This document shows, in pieces, positions 50,508 through 57,873 of a DNA stretch of 64,000 bases. Source of the DNA: DASRDU01 sp035560235 (GTDB lineage Bacteria; Acidobacteriota; Blastocatellia; RBC074). Location: assembly GCA_035560235.1 (NCBI GenBank), contig DATMAG010000045.1, positions 62,001-126,000 on the forward strand, given 5' to 3'. Under the pieces are notes generated by a model. That model searched no databases and was not told the DNA's origin. It saw only the letters and a program-made list of their open reading frames with translations. Every line of letters starts with the position of its first letter. Within the stretch, counting starts at the first letter, position 1. A program made the position numbers and the translations under genes.

Positions 50508-52121
50508 ATGTCCGTTAAACCAACACTTTCCACTCAGCTATCACAGCGTCTCGTGCTGACTCCGCAGCTCAGGCAGCGGATTGAGATGTTGCAGATGACG
50601 AAACTTGAGTTGAGCGAGTTGGTCACGCAGCAGCTGATGGAAAACCCGGTGCTTGAAGAGGTGCCGCCGGAAGAGATCACCGTCACGCCCGCGCCTGAAC
50701 CTGATCTGGAAGGCTTCGGTGAAGCGCAGTTCGTCAATGGCGAAACCGGATCGGGCGCGGAGTACACACTGCTCAACGGCAGCACCGGAACTGCCGAACT
50801 GACGTCTTCTGAATTCAGCGGCAGCGATTACGCGGGCGGCGACAGCCCTGAACAGGTCAGCGGTCAGGAGTATCAGGAAGTGGCGGCTGAGAGCTTTGAA
50901 ACAGCCACAGACGGCGAGACCCGCGAACGCGACTCCTTTGAAGAGATTGATTTCGGCTCGACCTTTGAAGAGTACCTCGATCCCGGTTACCGCACGCGCG
51001 AGACCGAGGTCAAGGAGACACCGTCATTCGAACAGTTCCTCTCCTCTGAACAGACGCTTTACGATTATCTGCTCTGGCAGTTGAATCTGTCAGCCGCCGC
51101 GCCTGAAGTGCGTGACGCTGCCGAAACCATCATCGGCAATCTCGATGATGACGGGATGCTCGTCGGCACAACTCTCGAAGAGATTGCGCAGCTTGGCGGC
51201 TGGAACCTTGAAACAGTCGAAAAGGCACTTGAACTGATTCAGCAGATGGACCCGACCGGAGTCGGCGCGCGTTCGCTGCAGGAGTCGCTGCTCATTCAGC
51301 TGCGCGCGCACGGGTGCGGCGACCGGCTGGCCGCGAAACTGATCAGCGATCATTTCCACAAGCTGCAGAACCACAAGCTGCCTGAACTGGCGAAGGAACT
51401 CGGCATTTCAGTCGAAGACCTGGTGGCCGAGGTCAGGCTGATCCGTCAGCTTGATCCGCATCCGGGCCGCAAATATGCGCCACGCGACGCGCAGTACATT
51501 GAACCTGAGGTGTACATCGAGAAGATGGATGATGAATATATCATTCGCTTCAACGATGACGGGCTGCCGCAACTGCGCATCAACACGCAGTACCGCCGGA
51601 TGATGGAGAACAAGGAGACTGCGAAGGAAGCGCGTGATTTCATCAAGGATCGCTTCCGCTCGGCGGTGGATCTGCTCAAGAACATCGAGCATCGCAAACA
51701 GACCATCTATCGCGTCTGCGAACGAATCGTCGAACGGCAGCGCGAATTTCTGGACAAGGGCGTCGAATATCTGAAGCCGATGATGCTCAAGGATATTTCC
51801 GAGGACATCGGCATGCACCTTTCGACGATTTCGCGCGTCGTCAATGGCAAGTACGCGCACACGCCGCAGGGCGTGATCGAACTGCGCCGCTTTTTCACTG
51901 AAGGCATGGTCAACGATGAGGGCGAGGAAGTCTCGACCCGCATCATCAAGCTCAAGATCAAGAAGATGATCGAAGCTGAAGAACCGCGCAGCCCGCTGAC
52001 CGACGACGAGATTGCCGCCCGGCTGGCGGCTGAGGGTCAGAAGCTGTCGCGCCGCACTGTCGCCAAGTATCGTGACCAGATGAAGATTCCGGGGTCACGC
52101 GAACGTCGGCAGGTGGTTTGA
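50508..52121 (+). CDS. rpoN: RNA polymerase sigma-54 factor
   Basis: The 537 residues contain the Gln/Leu-rich activator-interaction region (1-50, STQLSQRLVLTPQLRQRIEM), an acidic linker (about 65-180), the core-binding region, the HTH and the RpoN box RRTVAKYR (about 515-522) that reads the -24 element. Sigma-54 polymerase needs an AAA activator; none is encoded in the window. Four exact sigma-54 promoters occur at 4539, 8895, 10435 (minus) and 57367. The ATG at 50508 is chosen since conserved region I starts there. Confidence 0.95.
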   Translation: MSVKPTLSTQLSQRLVLTPQLRQRIEMLQMTKLELSELVTQQLMENPVLEEVPPEEITVTPAPEPDLEGFGEAQFVNGETGSGAEYTLLNGSTGTAELTSSEFSGSDYAGGDSPEQVSGQEYQEVAAESFETATDGETRERDSFEEIDFGSTFEEYLDPGYRTRETEVKETPSFEQFLSSEQTLYDYLLWQLNLSAAAPEVRDAAETIIGNLDDDGMLVGTTLEEIAQLGGWNLETVEKALELIQQMDPTGVGARSLQESLLIQLRAHGCGDRLAAKLISDHFHKLQNHKLPELAKELGISVEDLVAEVRLIRQLDPHPGRKYAPRDAQYIEPEVYIEKMDDEYIIRFNDDGLPQLRINTQYRRMMENKETAKEARDFIKDRFRSAVDLLKNIEHRKQTIYRVCERIVERQREFLDKGVEYLKPMMLKDISEDIGMHLSTISRVVNGKYAHTPQGVIELRRFFTEGMVNDEGEEVSTRIIKLKIKKMIEAEEPRSPLTDDEIAARLAAEGQKLSRRTVAKYRDQMKIPGSRERRQVV

Positions 52122-52127
52122 ATCCGA

Positions 52128-52195
52128 CAGGGGAGGCGGAGTGCGGTACGGGAGAGCAATCAGTCCCTTTCTCTTTCCGCATTTCGCCTCCCCTG
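52128..52195. repeat. Hairpin between rpoN and hpf
   Basis: CAGGGGAGGCG (52128-52138) and CGCCTCCCCTG (52185-52195) form a perfect 11-bp outer stem. An inner GCGG/CCGC pairing follows after a small internal loop. No U tract follows. It could attenuate read-through from rpoN to hpf or stabilise either mRNA. Confidence 0.7.
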
Positions 52196-52320
52196 CTTGC
52201 ACCATCCCTCCCCAATGACTACATCGCCCCGACAGCCGTCTTCTTCTATGGACGCCCCGTTTTGTCATAACCTCACGGTCAGTTCTGACCAATTCACCGA
52301 CGAACGAAAGGAGCTGTGCG

Positions 52321-52854
52321 ATGAAACTGGAATTCACCGGAAGAAATTTCACACTGACGCCAGCCATCAAAAGACACACCAGCGAACATTTTGACAAGCT
52401 CGCTCCGGTTCTCAATGGAGCCTTGAAAGCTCATATCATTCTGAGTGTGGAGAAGCATCATCGCCACATTGCTGAAATCGTCGTCAACTGGCACGACCAC
52501 GCGCTGACGGGCAAGGCTGACACGACCGATATGTACGTCTCGGTTTCGAAGGCCGTGGATCGGATTCGCACGCAACTGCTCAGGGTCAGGGGCAAGATCA
52601 TTGACCGCAAACATCACGCCGTGGCCGTCAAACAGGCCGCACCCGGCCCGATTCCGCCAGTCCTTCCCGACACTCCTGCGCCGCGCATCATCCGGTCGCG
52701 CCGCTACACCGTCAAACCTATGACGCCGGAAGAAGCGATGCTCGGCATCGCCACCTCTCCCGAACAGTTCATCGTCTTTCGCAATGCGGAAACCAGCCGC
52801 GTCGGCGTCCTGTACAAACGCAAGGATGGTAATTACGGACTGATCGAACCCTGA
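52321..52854 (+). CDS. hpf: Long-form ribosome hibernation promoting factor
   Basis: The 177 residues have the N-terminal HPF/RaiA fold (1 to about 105, MKLEFTGRNFTLTPAIKRH) and the C-terminal dimerisation domain (about 122-177, VKPMTPEEAMLGIATSPEQF then VFRNAETSRVGVLYKRKDG). Long HPF forms 100S ribosome dimers in stationary phase. rpoN-hpf is a conserved gene order. The ribosome binding site is GAAAGGAG. Confidence 0.93.
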   Translation: MKLEFTGRNFTLTPAIKRHTSEHFDKLAPVLNGALKAHIILSVEKHHRHIAEIVVNWHDHALTGKADTTDMYVSVSKAVDRIRTQLLRVRGKIIDRKHHAVAVKQAAPGPIPPVLPDTPAPRIIRSRRYTVKPMTPEEAMLGIATSPEQFIVFRNAETSRVGVLYKRKDGNYGLIEP

Positions 52855-52859
52855 AATCA

Positions 52860-52923
52860 GTGGTCAGTGGATAGTGGTCAGTGAAGTTCAGAAGCTCTTC
52901 ACTGACCACTATCCACTGACCAC
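52860..52923. repeat. AGTGGTC-type perfect inverted repeat, family D copy 2
   Basis: Arms 52860-52886 and 52897-52923 are perfect reverse complements over 27 bp with a 10-nt loop. They are made of GTGGTCAGTGG units and fill the gap between hpf and rapZ. Confidence 0.9.
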
Positions 52924-52936
52924 CGTCCACTGCCTT

Positions 52937-53803
52937 ATGCAGCCACAACTGATCATCATCACGGGTCTGAGCGGGTCGGGAATGTCGGCGGCGATGAATG
53001 TCTTTGAGGATCTGGGATATTTCTGTGTGGACAACCTGCCGGTGCAGCTGATTCCGAGTTTTATCGCACTCTTTGACCGCAAGGAATCGGGCATCACGCG
53101 CGCCGCGCTCGGCGTCAACATCCGCGAAGGCGAATTCCTCAACAACTTCCCGCAGATCTACGCGAAGCTGCGCAGCCGCGACGACATTGAAACCACCATC
53201 ATCTTTCTCGAAGCCAGCGACGCCGCGCTGCAGCGCCGCTACAGCGAGACGCGCCGCCCGCATCCGGTCGGTGAAGGCACCGTCCTTGAATCAATCGCTG
53301 AGGAGCGCAGCCGCCTTGCGCCGATTCGCGCTCAGGCCGATGTGATCATTGACACTTCAGATCACACGGTTCACACGCTGCGCGAATTTCTCAAAAAGCG
53401 CTTCGCGCCGACCGACAGCGAAGAGCATCCGCAACTGACCATCGTCAGCTTCGGATTCAAGCACGGAGTGCCGCTCGACGCCGATCTGATGTTCGATGTC
53501 CGCTTTCTGCCCAATCCGCACTTCGTCCCTGAACTGAAGGATCTGACCGGCAACGACAAGCCGGTCATCGAGTACCTCGATAAAAGTCCCGAAGTGAAGG
53601 AGACCGTCACGCGGTTCAATAATCTGCTCGACTATCTGCTGCCGCTCTATGAGCGCGAAGGCAAGAGTTACGTCACCGTCGGCATCGGCTGCACCGGCGG
53701 CAAGCATCGTTCGGTGGCGATTGCCAATGAAATCGGCAAGCATCTCAACCGCGAAGGCTACCACGCGCGGGTGATGCACCGGGATGTGAACAAGAAACAG
53801 TGA
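52937..53803 (+). CDS. rapZ: RapZ-like RNase adapter/nucleotide-binding protein with altered Walker A
   Basis: The 288 residues match RapZ/YvcJ: EDLGYFCVDNLPVQLIPSF in the N-terminal nucleotide-binding half, and VSFGFKHG, DVRFLPNPHFVPEL and IGCTGGKHRSVAIANEI in the C-terminal RNA/metabolite-binding half. In E. coli RapZ controls GlmZ and amino-sugar synthesis. The Walker A reads GLSGSGMS, with methionine (M16) instead of the catalytic lysine, which should impair ATP or GTP hydrolysis. Start 52937 is used, as homology begins there and an upstream frame is hairpin repeat. Confidence 0.92.
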   Translation: MQPQLIIITGLSGSGMSAAMNVFEDLGYFCVDNLPVQLIPSFIALFDRKESGITRAALGVNIREGEFLNNFPQIYAKLRSRDDIETTIIFLEASDAALQRRYSETRRPHPVGEGTVLESIAEERSRLAPIRAQADVIIDTSDHTVHTLREFLKKRFAPTDSEEHPQLTIVSFGFKHGVPLDADLMFDVRFLPNPHFVPELKDLTGNDKPVIEYLDKSPEVKETVTRFNNLLDYLLPLYEREGKSYVTVGIGCTGGKHRSVAIANEIGKHLNREGYHARVMHRDVNKKQ

Positions 53804-53895
53804 TTAGTGGTCAGTGGTTGGTGTACGACAAAGACAGGCTTCAGTTTTTCACTGACCACTAACCACTGACCACTAACCACTGACCACCAATCACT
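53799..53895. repeat. AGTGGTC-type inverted repeat, family D copy 3
   Basis: AGTGATTAGTGGTCAGTGGTT (split: AGTGATTAGTGG, TCAGTGGTT) at the rapZ stop pairs, with one mismatch over about 21 bp, with AACCACTGACCACCAATCACT (split: AACCACTGACC, ACCAATCACT) just before the EIIA start. The right side holds three extra ACCACTGACCACTA units. Confidence 0.85.
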
Positions 53896-54312
53896 ATGTC
53901 GCTGATCGGCGGAGTCATCGTTACGCACGGGAACCTGGCCAATGAACTGGTCAGCGCGGCTGAAACCATTGTCGGGGACATCCGGCACATCACGGCGGTG
54001 TCAATCGGCTGGCACGACGACGTGGACATCGCGCGCGAAGAGATCAGCCGCGCCATTGATCGCGTCAATCAGGGCGCAGGCGTGCTGGTGCTGACCGATA
54101 TGTTCGGCGGCACTCCGACCAACATCGCCTGCACTTTTCTCGGCAGCGCGCCGATTGAAGTGGTCACGGGCGTCAATCTGCCGATGGTCATCAAGCTGGC
54201 CGATCAGCAGCCTGATGAAACGCTGGAAGTAATCGCCCGGCGGGTGCGCGATCAGGGGCAGAAAAGTATCTATCTCGCCAGCGAAGTGCTGGCGCCGGGA
54301 AAACATTCCTGA
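53896..54312 (+). CDS. PTS IIA component, mannose family
   Basis: The 138 residues start MSLIGGVIVTHGNLANELV, with the phosphorylated histidine H11, and contain LVLTDMFGGTPTNIA. EIIA-Man accepts phosphate from HPr. No IIB, IIC or IID sugar-transport subunit is present, so this is probably a regulatory PTS reporting energy or nitrogen state, comparable to the EIIA-Ntr next to rpoN in proteobacteria. Confidence 0.92.
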   Translation: MSLIGGVIVTHGNLANELVSAAETIVGDIRHITAVSIGWHDDVDIAREEISRAIDRVNQGAGVLVLTDMFGGTPTNIACTFLGSAPIEVVTGVNLPMVIKLADQQPDETLEVIARRVRDQGQKSIYLASEVLAPGKHS

Positions 54313-54361
54313 AGTTCGTCATCATTTCCATCAGTTCGCGCTTTCCCTGTCCCACTCGCCC

Positions 54362-54637
54362 ATGCAGCAACGCACGGTCACAATCACCAACCGGCTCGGC
54401 TTACACGCCCGCGCGGCGGCCCGGCTGGTCAAACTGGCTGCTGCCTTCAACAGCCGCATCAGCCTCTCGCGCTGCGACGGGCGCGAAGCTTCGGCTGATG
54501 CCAGAAGCATTCTGGCCGTGCTGATGCTTGCGGCAACGCAGAACACGCAGCTGCAGATCACCACCGAGGGCGAGGACGAAGTGATGGCGATGGAAGCGCT
54601 CTGTTCGCTGATTGCGGACAGATTCGGGGAAAACTGA
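54362..54637 (+). CDS. ptsH: PTS phosphocarrier protein HPr
   Basis: The 91-residue protein has the active histidine H15 in RLGLHARAAARLV and a serine (S49) in ARSIL at the regulatory Ser46 position. A matching HPr kinase was not seen in the window. It passes phosphate from enzyme I to EIIA. Confidence 0.94.
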   Translation: MQQRTVTITNRLGLHARAAARLVKLAAAFNSRISLSRCDGREASADARSILAVLMLAATQNTQLQITTEGEDEVMAMEALCSLIADRFGEN

Positions 54638-54690
54638 GTCATTTGAACTGTCATTTCAGCAGACTTCATGTTGATGGGCAGGTAAGAAAC

Positions 54691-56478
54691 ATGCCAGGCA
54701 CCACCAGAAGATTGCGGGAAGAAAGGTTCGAGGGCATTGGTGTCTGCAACGGAGTCGCCATCGGCGCAGCCTTTCTCGTGGACGATCCGCGGGGCCGGGT
54801 GCTGCGGGTCTTTCTGCCGCCGGAAGAGATCGAAGCCGAAGTCGCCCGACTGCACCAGGCGGTGCAGGCCGCGCAACAGCAGCTGCAGGATGCCCGCAAA
54901 CGGCTGCAGGATGCGCTCGGTGACGAGTATGCCTGGATTCTCGAAGCTCACCTGCTGCTGCTCCAGGACAGCAGTTTCATTCGTCAGATCGAACAGTTCA
55001 TCCGCGAACGCCGGGCCAATGCCGAATGGGCCGTCAAGGACGTGACCCGAAAGCTGCTCGATGTTTACGCCACGATCAGCGATGAGTACCTGCGCGAACG
55101 CAGCAGCGACATCACCGATGTCACCAACCGCCTGATCCGCATTCTGGCCGGAACAAAACCGCGCGATCTGAGCGCGCTCGCCCAGGAAGCGATCATTGTC
55201 GCTGATGACCTGCTGCCTTCGGTCACGGCTGAACTCGATACCGGCAAGGTGCTCGGCTTCGTCTGCAACACCGGAGGCCCGACCTCGCACACGGCCATCA
55301 TCGCCCGCAGCCTGGGCATTCCCGCCGCTGTCGGACTGCGCAACATCACTTCGCGCGTGCGGTCAGGTGAAACCATCATCATTGACGGCAGCACCGGAAC
55401 CGTCATCGTCCGGCCCACGCCCGAAACGCTGCGCTTCTATTCTGAACAGCGCGAACGCGAACAGCAGCAGTTGCTGCGCGACCTCGAAGAGCGCGAACTG
55501 CCCTCGATCACTGCCGACGGAACAAAGATCGCGCTGCGCGCCAACATCGAACTGCTCGACGACACCGAACCGCTGCATCGTTACAACGCTGAAGGCATCG
55601 GCCTGTATCGCTCGGAGTTTCTTTACTCGCAGGTGCAGTCAGGTCTGCCGACCGAAGAGGAACAGTTCGAGGTCTACAAGATCCTTGCGGAAACGAGCGG
55701 CGCGGCAGGCGCGGTGATTCGCACCTTCGATCTCGGCGGTGACAAGCTCAGGCTGGAAGGCTTTGAAGAAGAACCCAACCCGGCGCTCGGACTGCGCGCC
55801 ATCCGGCTCTCGCTGACAATTGAAGAGGTCTTTCGCACTCAGTTGCGCGCCATCCTGCGGGCGGCGGCTTTCGGCAATCTGAAGATCGTTCTGCCGCTGA
55901 TTTCCAATCTTGATGAACTGCGCTCAGCCAAGCGCATCATTGCTGAAGTCGAGCGCGAGTTGCGCGAGCAGAAGATCAGGCACGGCGAGGATATTGAAAT
56001 CGGAGTGATGGTCGAAGTCCCGGCAGCAGTCGTGATGGTTGAAACGCTCGCCCGCGAAGCCGATTTCTTCAGTCTCGGCACGAACGATCTGATTCAGTAT
56101 CTGCTCGCCGTTGATCGCGTCAATGAAAACGTCAGCCGGTTGTACGAGCCGCTGCATCCGGCTGTGCTGCGCGCCATCAAATATGCCGCCGATGCCGCGC
56201 ACAAGACGCAGATCCCGCTGAGCGTCTGCGGCGAAATGGCCTCGAATCCGGCGCAGGTGGTCGTGCTGCTCGGCCTCGGCATTCGCGATTTCAGCATGAC
56301 GCCCGCCGCCATTCCGCAGGTCAGGCGCATCATCCGCGCCGTTGATCTGAACCAGGCGCGCGAAATTGCGGCTCACGCCATCAGCCTGACCACGCCTGCC
56401 GAAGTCAATCGTTACGTGCAGACACAGATCGCCCGCCGCTGGGCGCACTTCCTGACTCCGGCTCCCACCTTTGTGTAG
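54691..56478 (+). CDS. ptsI: PTS enzyme I (phosphoenolpyruvate-protein phosphotransferase)
   Basis: The 595 residues have the HPr-binding helical domain, the phosphohistidine H200 in GGPTSHTAIIARSLGIPAAV and the PEP-binding TIM barrel (LYRSEFLY, TFDLGGDK, FFSLGTNDLIQYLLAVDR, SVCGEMA). It starts the phosphate chain from PEP to HPr. The ATG at 54691 is preferred; the reading frame extends 16 codons upstream from a non-ATG start without homology. Confidence 0.95.
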   Translation: MPGTTRRLREERFEGIGVCNGVAIGAAFLVDDPRGRVLRVFLPPEEIEAEVARLHQAVQAAQQQLQDARKRLQDALGDEYAWILEAHLLLLQDSSFIRQIEQFIRERRANAEWAVKDVTRKLLDVYATISDEYLRERSSDITDVTNRLIRILAGTKPRDLSALAQEAIIVADDLLPSVTAELDTGKVLGFVCNTGGPTSHTAIIARSLGIPAAVGLRNITSRVRSGETIIIDGSTGTVIVRPTPETLRFYSEQREREQQQLLRDLEERELPSITADGTKIALRANIELLDDTEPLHRYNAEGIGLYRSEFLYSQVQSGLPTEEEQFEVYKILAETSGAAGAVIRTFDLGGDKLRLEGFEEEPNPALGLRAIRLSLTIEEVFRTQLRAILRAAAFGNLKIVLPLISNLDELRSAKRIIAEVERELREQKIRHGEDIEIGVMVEVPAAVVMVETLAREADFFSLGTNDLIQYLLAVDRVNENVSRLYEPLHPAVLRAIKYAADAAHKTQIPLSVCGEMASNPAQVVVLLGLGIRDFSMTPAAIPQVRRIIRAVDLNQAREIAAHAISLTTPAEVNRYVQTQIARRWAHFLTPAPTFV

Positions 56479-56484
56479 AAATTT

Positions 56485-57072
56485 TCAGTATTCGCAGTTG
56501 AAGATGCGTCTGCCGCTGCGGCCGCTGCTGGTCTTGATGCTCAGGTCAACGCCGAGCACCTTGCCCGCGAGTCCGCGCAGGACATCGTCCTCAAGTCTGC
56601 CGTTGGAAGGCACGTCAATCCATTTGCTGCCGGAAAAGTCGTTGACCATTCCCTGAATGTGCGCGATGACCTGAAGCTGTGATTTCTTTTCATCGAGCGG
56701 CAGGGCGATGATCTCCAGATAGTAGCGGGCGCGCGTCCAGTTGCGGGTTTCGCTCGCCGGAGGGTTCGAGACGTGTTCGAGGTCGGCGCGCACTGTGATG
56801 CCCTTGCTGAAGACTTCATACTTCGTCACGATCCGCCCCTCGGCAGGTCTGGTCAGCGTCTCGTCAATCGGCACCGCGCAGGTTTTGAGCACTTCGGTCG
56901 CAGTCTTCAGAATCTGTTCGCGTGAGGCTCCGACCGTGTAGGGGTTCTCAAGCGGCGGTTCGGTTTTCGGCTTGTCCCAGGTAAATTGCGCCCGGGCGGT
57001 CGCAGCCGCCAGCACTGACCAGCAGCAGATGAGCAGGAGGGAGAAAAATATTGAGCCAGCTTTCAGTTTCAT
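56485..57072 (-). CDS. Hypothetical exported protein
   Basis: The 195 residues have a signal peptide (about 1-28, cleavage near ARAQF), a proline-rich start of the mature protein, and a compact alpha/beta domain with REQILKTATEVLKTCAVPID and YYLEIIALPLDEKKSQLQVI. Outline resembles small periplasmic assembly or BamC-like folds but no family is recognised. It is convergent with ptsI, 6 bp apart. Confidence 0.65.
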   Translation of the reverse strand: MKLKAGSIFFSLLLICCWSVLAAATARAQFTWDKPKTEPPLENPYTVGASREQILKTATEVLKTCAVPIDETLTRPAEGRIVTKYEVFSKGITVRADLEHVSNPPASETRNWTRARYYLEIIALPLDEKKSQLQVIAHIQGMVNDFSGSKWIDVPSNGRLEDDVLRGLAGKVLGVDLSIKTSSGRSGRRIFNCEY

Positions 57073-57366
57073 AAGGATTGTTCCGTCTTTTCGTTTTTCC
57101 GAATTTTTTCGGGAGCCTCATCCGACCTGATGACGGCTGAATGCTGCCAGCATAGCGCAACGGCGGCTTCAGGCAAAGCTGTCAGCCTGAATGAATCGGC
57201 TTTGAAATGATTGCCTGCCTTTGGAATTTTTTTCATAGCTGATTCGGAAAGATGAAGTAAGAATTACCTGTCCGGCCTTTTTCATTAAGGCCGCTGTTTA
57301 TCAGTGTCTGCACAAAACGCCCGTTTTTATTGGTGTTTAGAGTATTCGTTTCACGAGCAGCGGCTG

Positions 57367-57381
57367 TGGCACCGTGCTTGC
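57367..57381 (+). promoter_or_regulatory. Sigma-54 promoter of the sRNA-like locus
   Basis: TGGCAC (57367-57372), five bases, TTGC (57378-57381), followed by T. All ten core bases match. Predicted start near 57392. Confidence 0.78.
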
Positions 57382-57391
57382 TCTGGTCAGG

Positions 57392-57515
57392 GTGGGGCAA
57401 AGAGATACCAGGTGGTTAACGCCACTGTCGGTGTCACGTGGTTAAGGAGGTGAGGACCTTAACCACAAATTCAAGGGCGCAGCAGGCATCCCACGACTGC
57501 TGCGCCTCTTATTTT
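57392..57515 (+). ncRNA. Candidate sigma-54-dependent small RNA (about 123 nt)
   Basis: Between the sigma-54 promoter and an intrinsic terminator lies a short unit with no open frame. It contains a perfect 10-bp hairpin, GTGGTTAAGG (57438-57447) with CCTTAACCAC (57457-57466). The 9-nt loop AGGTGAGGA puts AAGGAGGTGA, a near-perfect anti-16S tail match, at the stem-loop border with no start codon after it. A second GTGGTTAA at 57412-57419 can compete for the same partner. It could be a trans-acting sRNA or a leader/attenuator for the M3-like peptidase gene. Not matched to a known RNA family. Confidence 0.6.
57475..57515 (+). terminator. Intrinsic terminator of the sRNA candidate
   Basis: GGCGCAGCA (57476-57484) pairs perfectly with TGCTGCGCC (57498-57506), followed by TCTTATTTT. 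A classic rho-independent structure, oriented plus. Confidence 0.75.
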
Positions 57516-57619
57516 GAACCTTACTCCGCGCTTCATTCCGTGGCCCTGGCGAACAACCAGCAGGCATCTCATCATTCATCGTTATTCAGCCTTCATCCCT
57601 GCGCGGGTGATGGAGCACA

Positions 57620-57710
57620 GATGGCACGGTTCATTCTGCGGCTGACAACGCGTAACGACGGCAGCACACCGCGTGCTGTCATCAGTCAGTGCTGAATAAA
57701 CCGTGCCATC
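57620..57710. repeat. Intergenic hairpin, family I
   Basis: GATGGCACGGTT (57620-57631) and AACCGTGCCATC (57699-57710) form a perfect 12-bp outer stem. An inner GCAGCAC/GTGCTGT hairpin (about 57661-57679) is also present. The TGGCACG here lacks a matching TTGC and is not a promoter. Confidence 0.8.
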
Positions 57711-57873
57711 CGCGCTGCACCACCAGGCCGCATTTTACCTCAGCTTGACACCGCAATCACCGCTCAGCTATTTTGCCCGTCTTGTTTGTCGGCAGTATTT
57801 TCTGACTACAGCAACCCTGCCTGCCGACATTCATCCGTCGCTCCCCGTTACTGACCGGAGCAGTCCGCACCGC

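Larger units (their letters stand above)
57073..57873. other. 801-bp intergenic region with sRNA locus and hairpins
   Basis: No convincing coding sequence. It contains CGGCCTT (57273-57279) with AAGGCCG (57287-57293), a sigma-54 promoter (57367-57381), an RNA-like element up to a terminator (57515) and a further large hairpin (57620-57710). A frame opening with GTG at 57438 is not supported by start spacing or homology. Confidence 0.6.

Noticed and set aside
52874..52936. Upstream start for RapZ
   Set aside because: The extension would encode the family-D palindrome; the conserved RapZ sequence starts at MQPQLIIITG.
57620..57640. Second sigma-54 promoter (TGGCACGG)
   Set aside because: No TTGC at the required spacing; the string is one arm of a perfect 12-bp inverted repeat.
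57438..57695. Open reading frame starting GTG inside the sRNA candidate
   Set aside because: The GTG is part of the perfect stem, the strong SD lies downstream of it, the frame crosses the terminator, and the predicted protein has no recognisable composition or homology.
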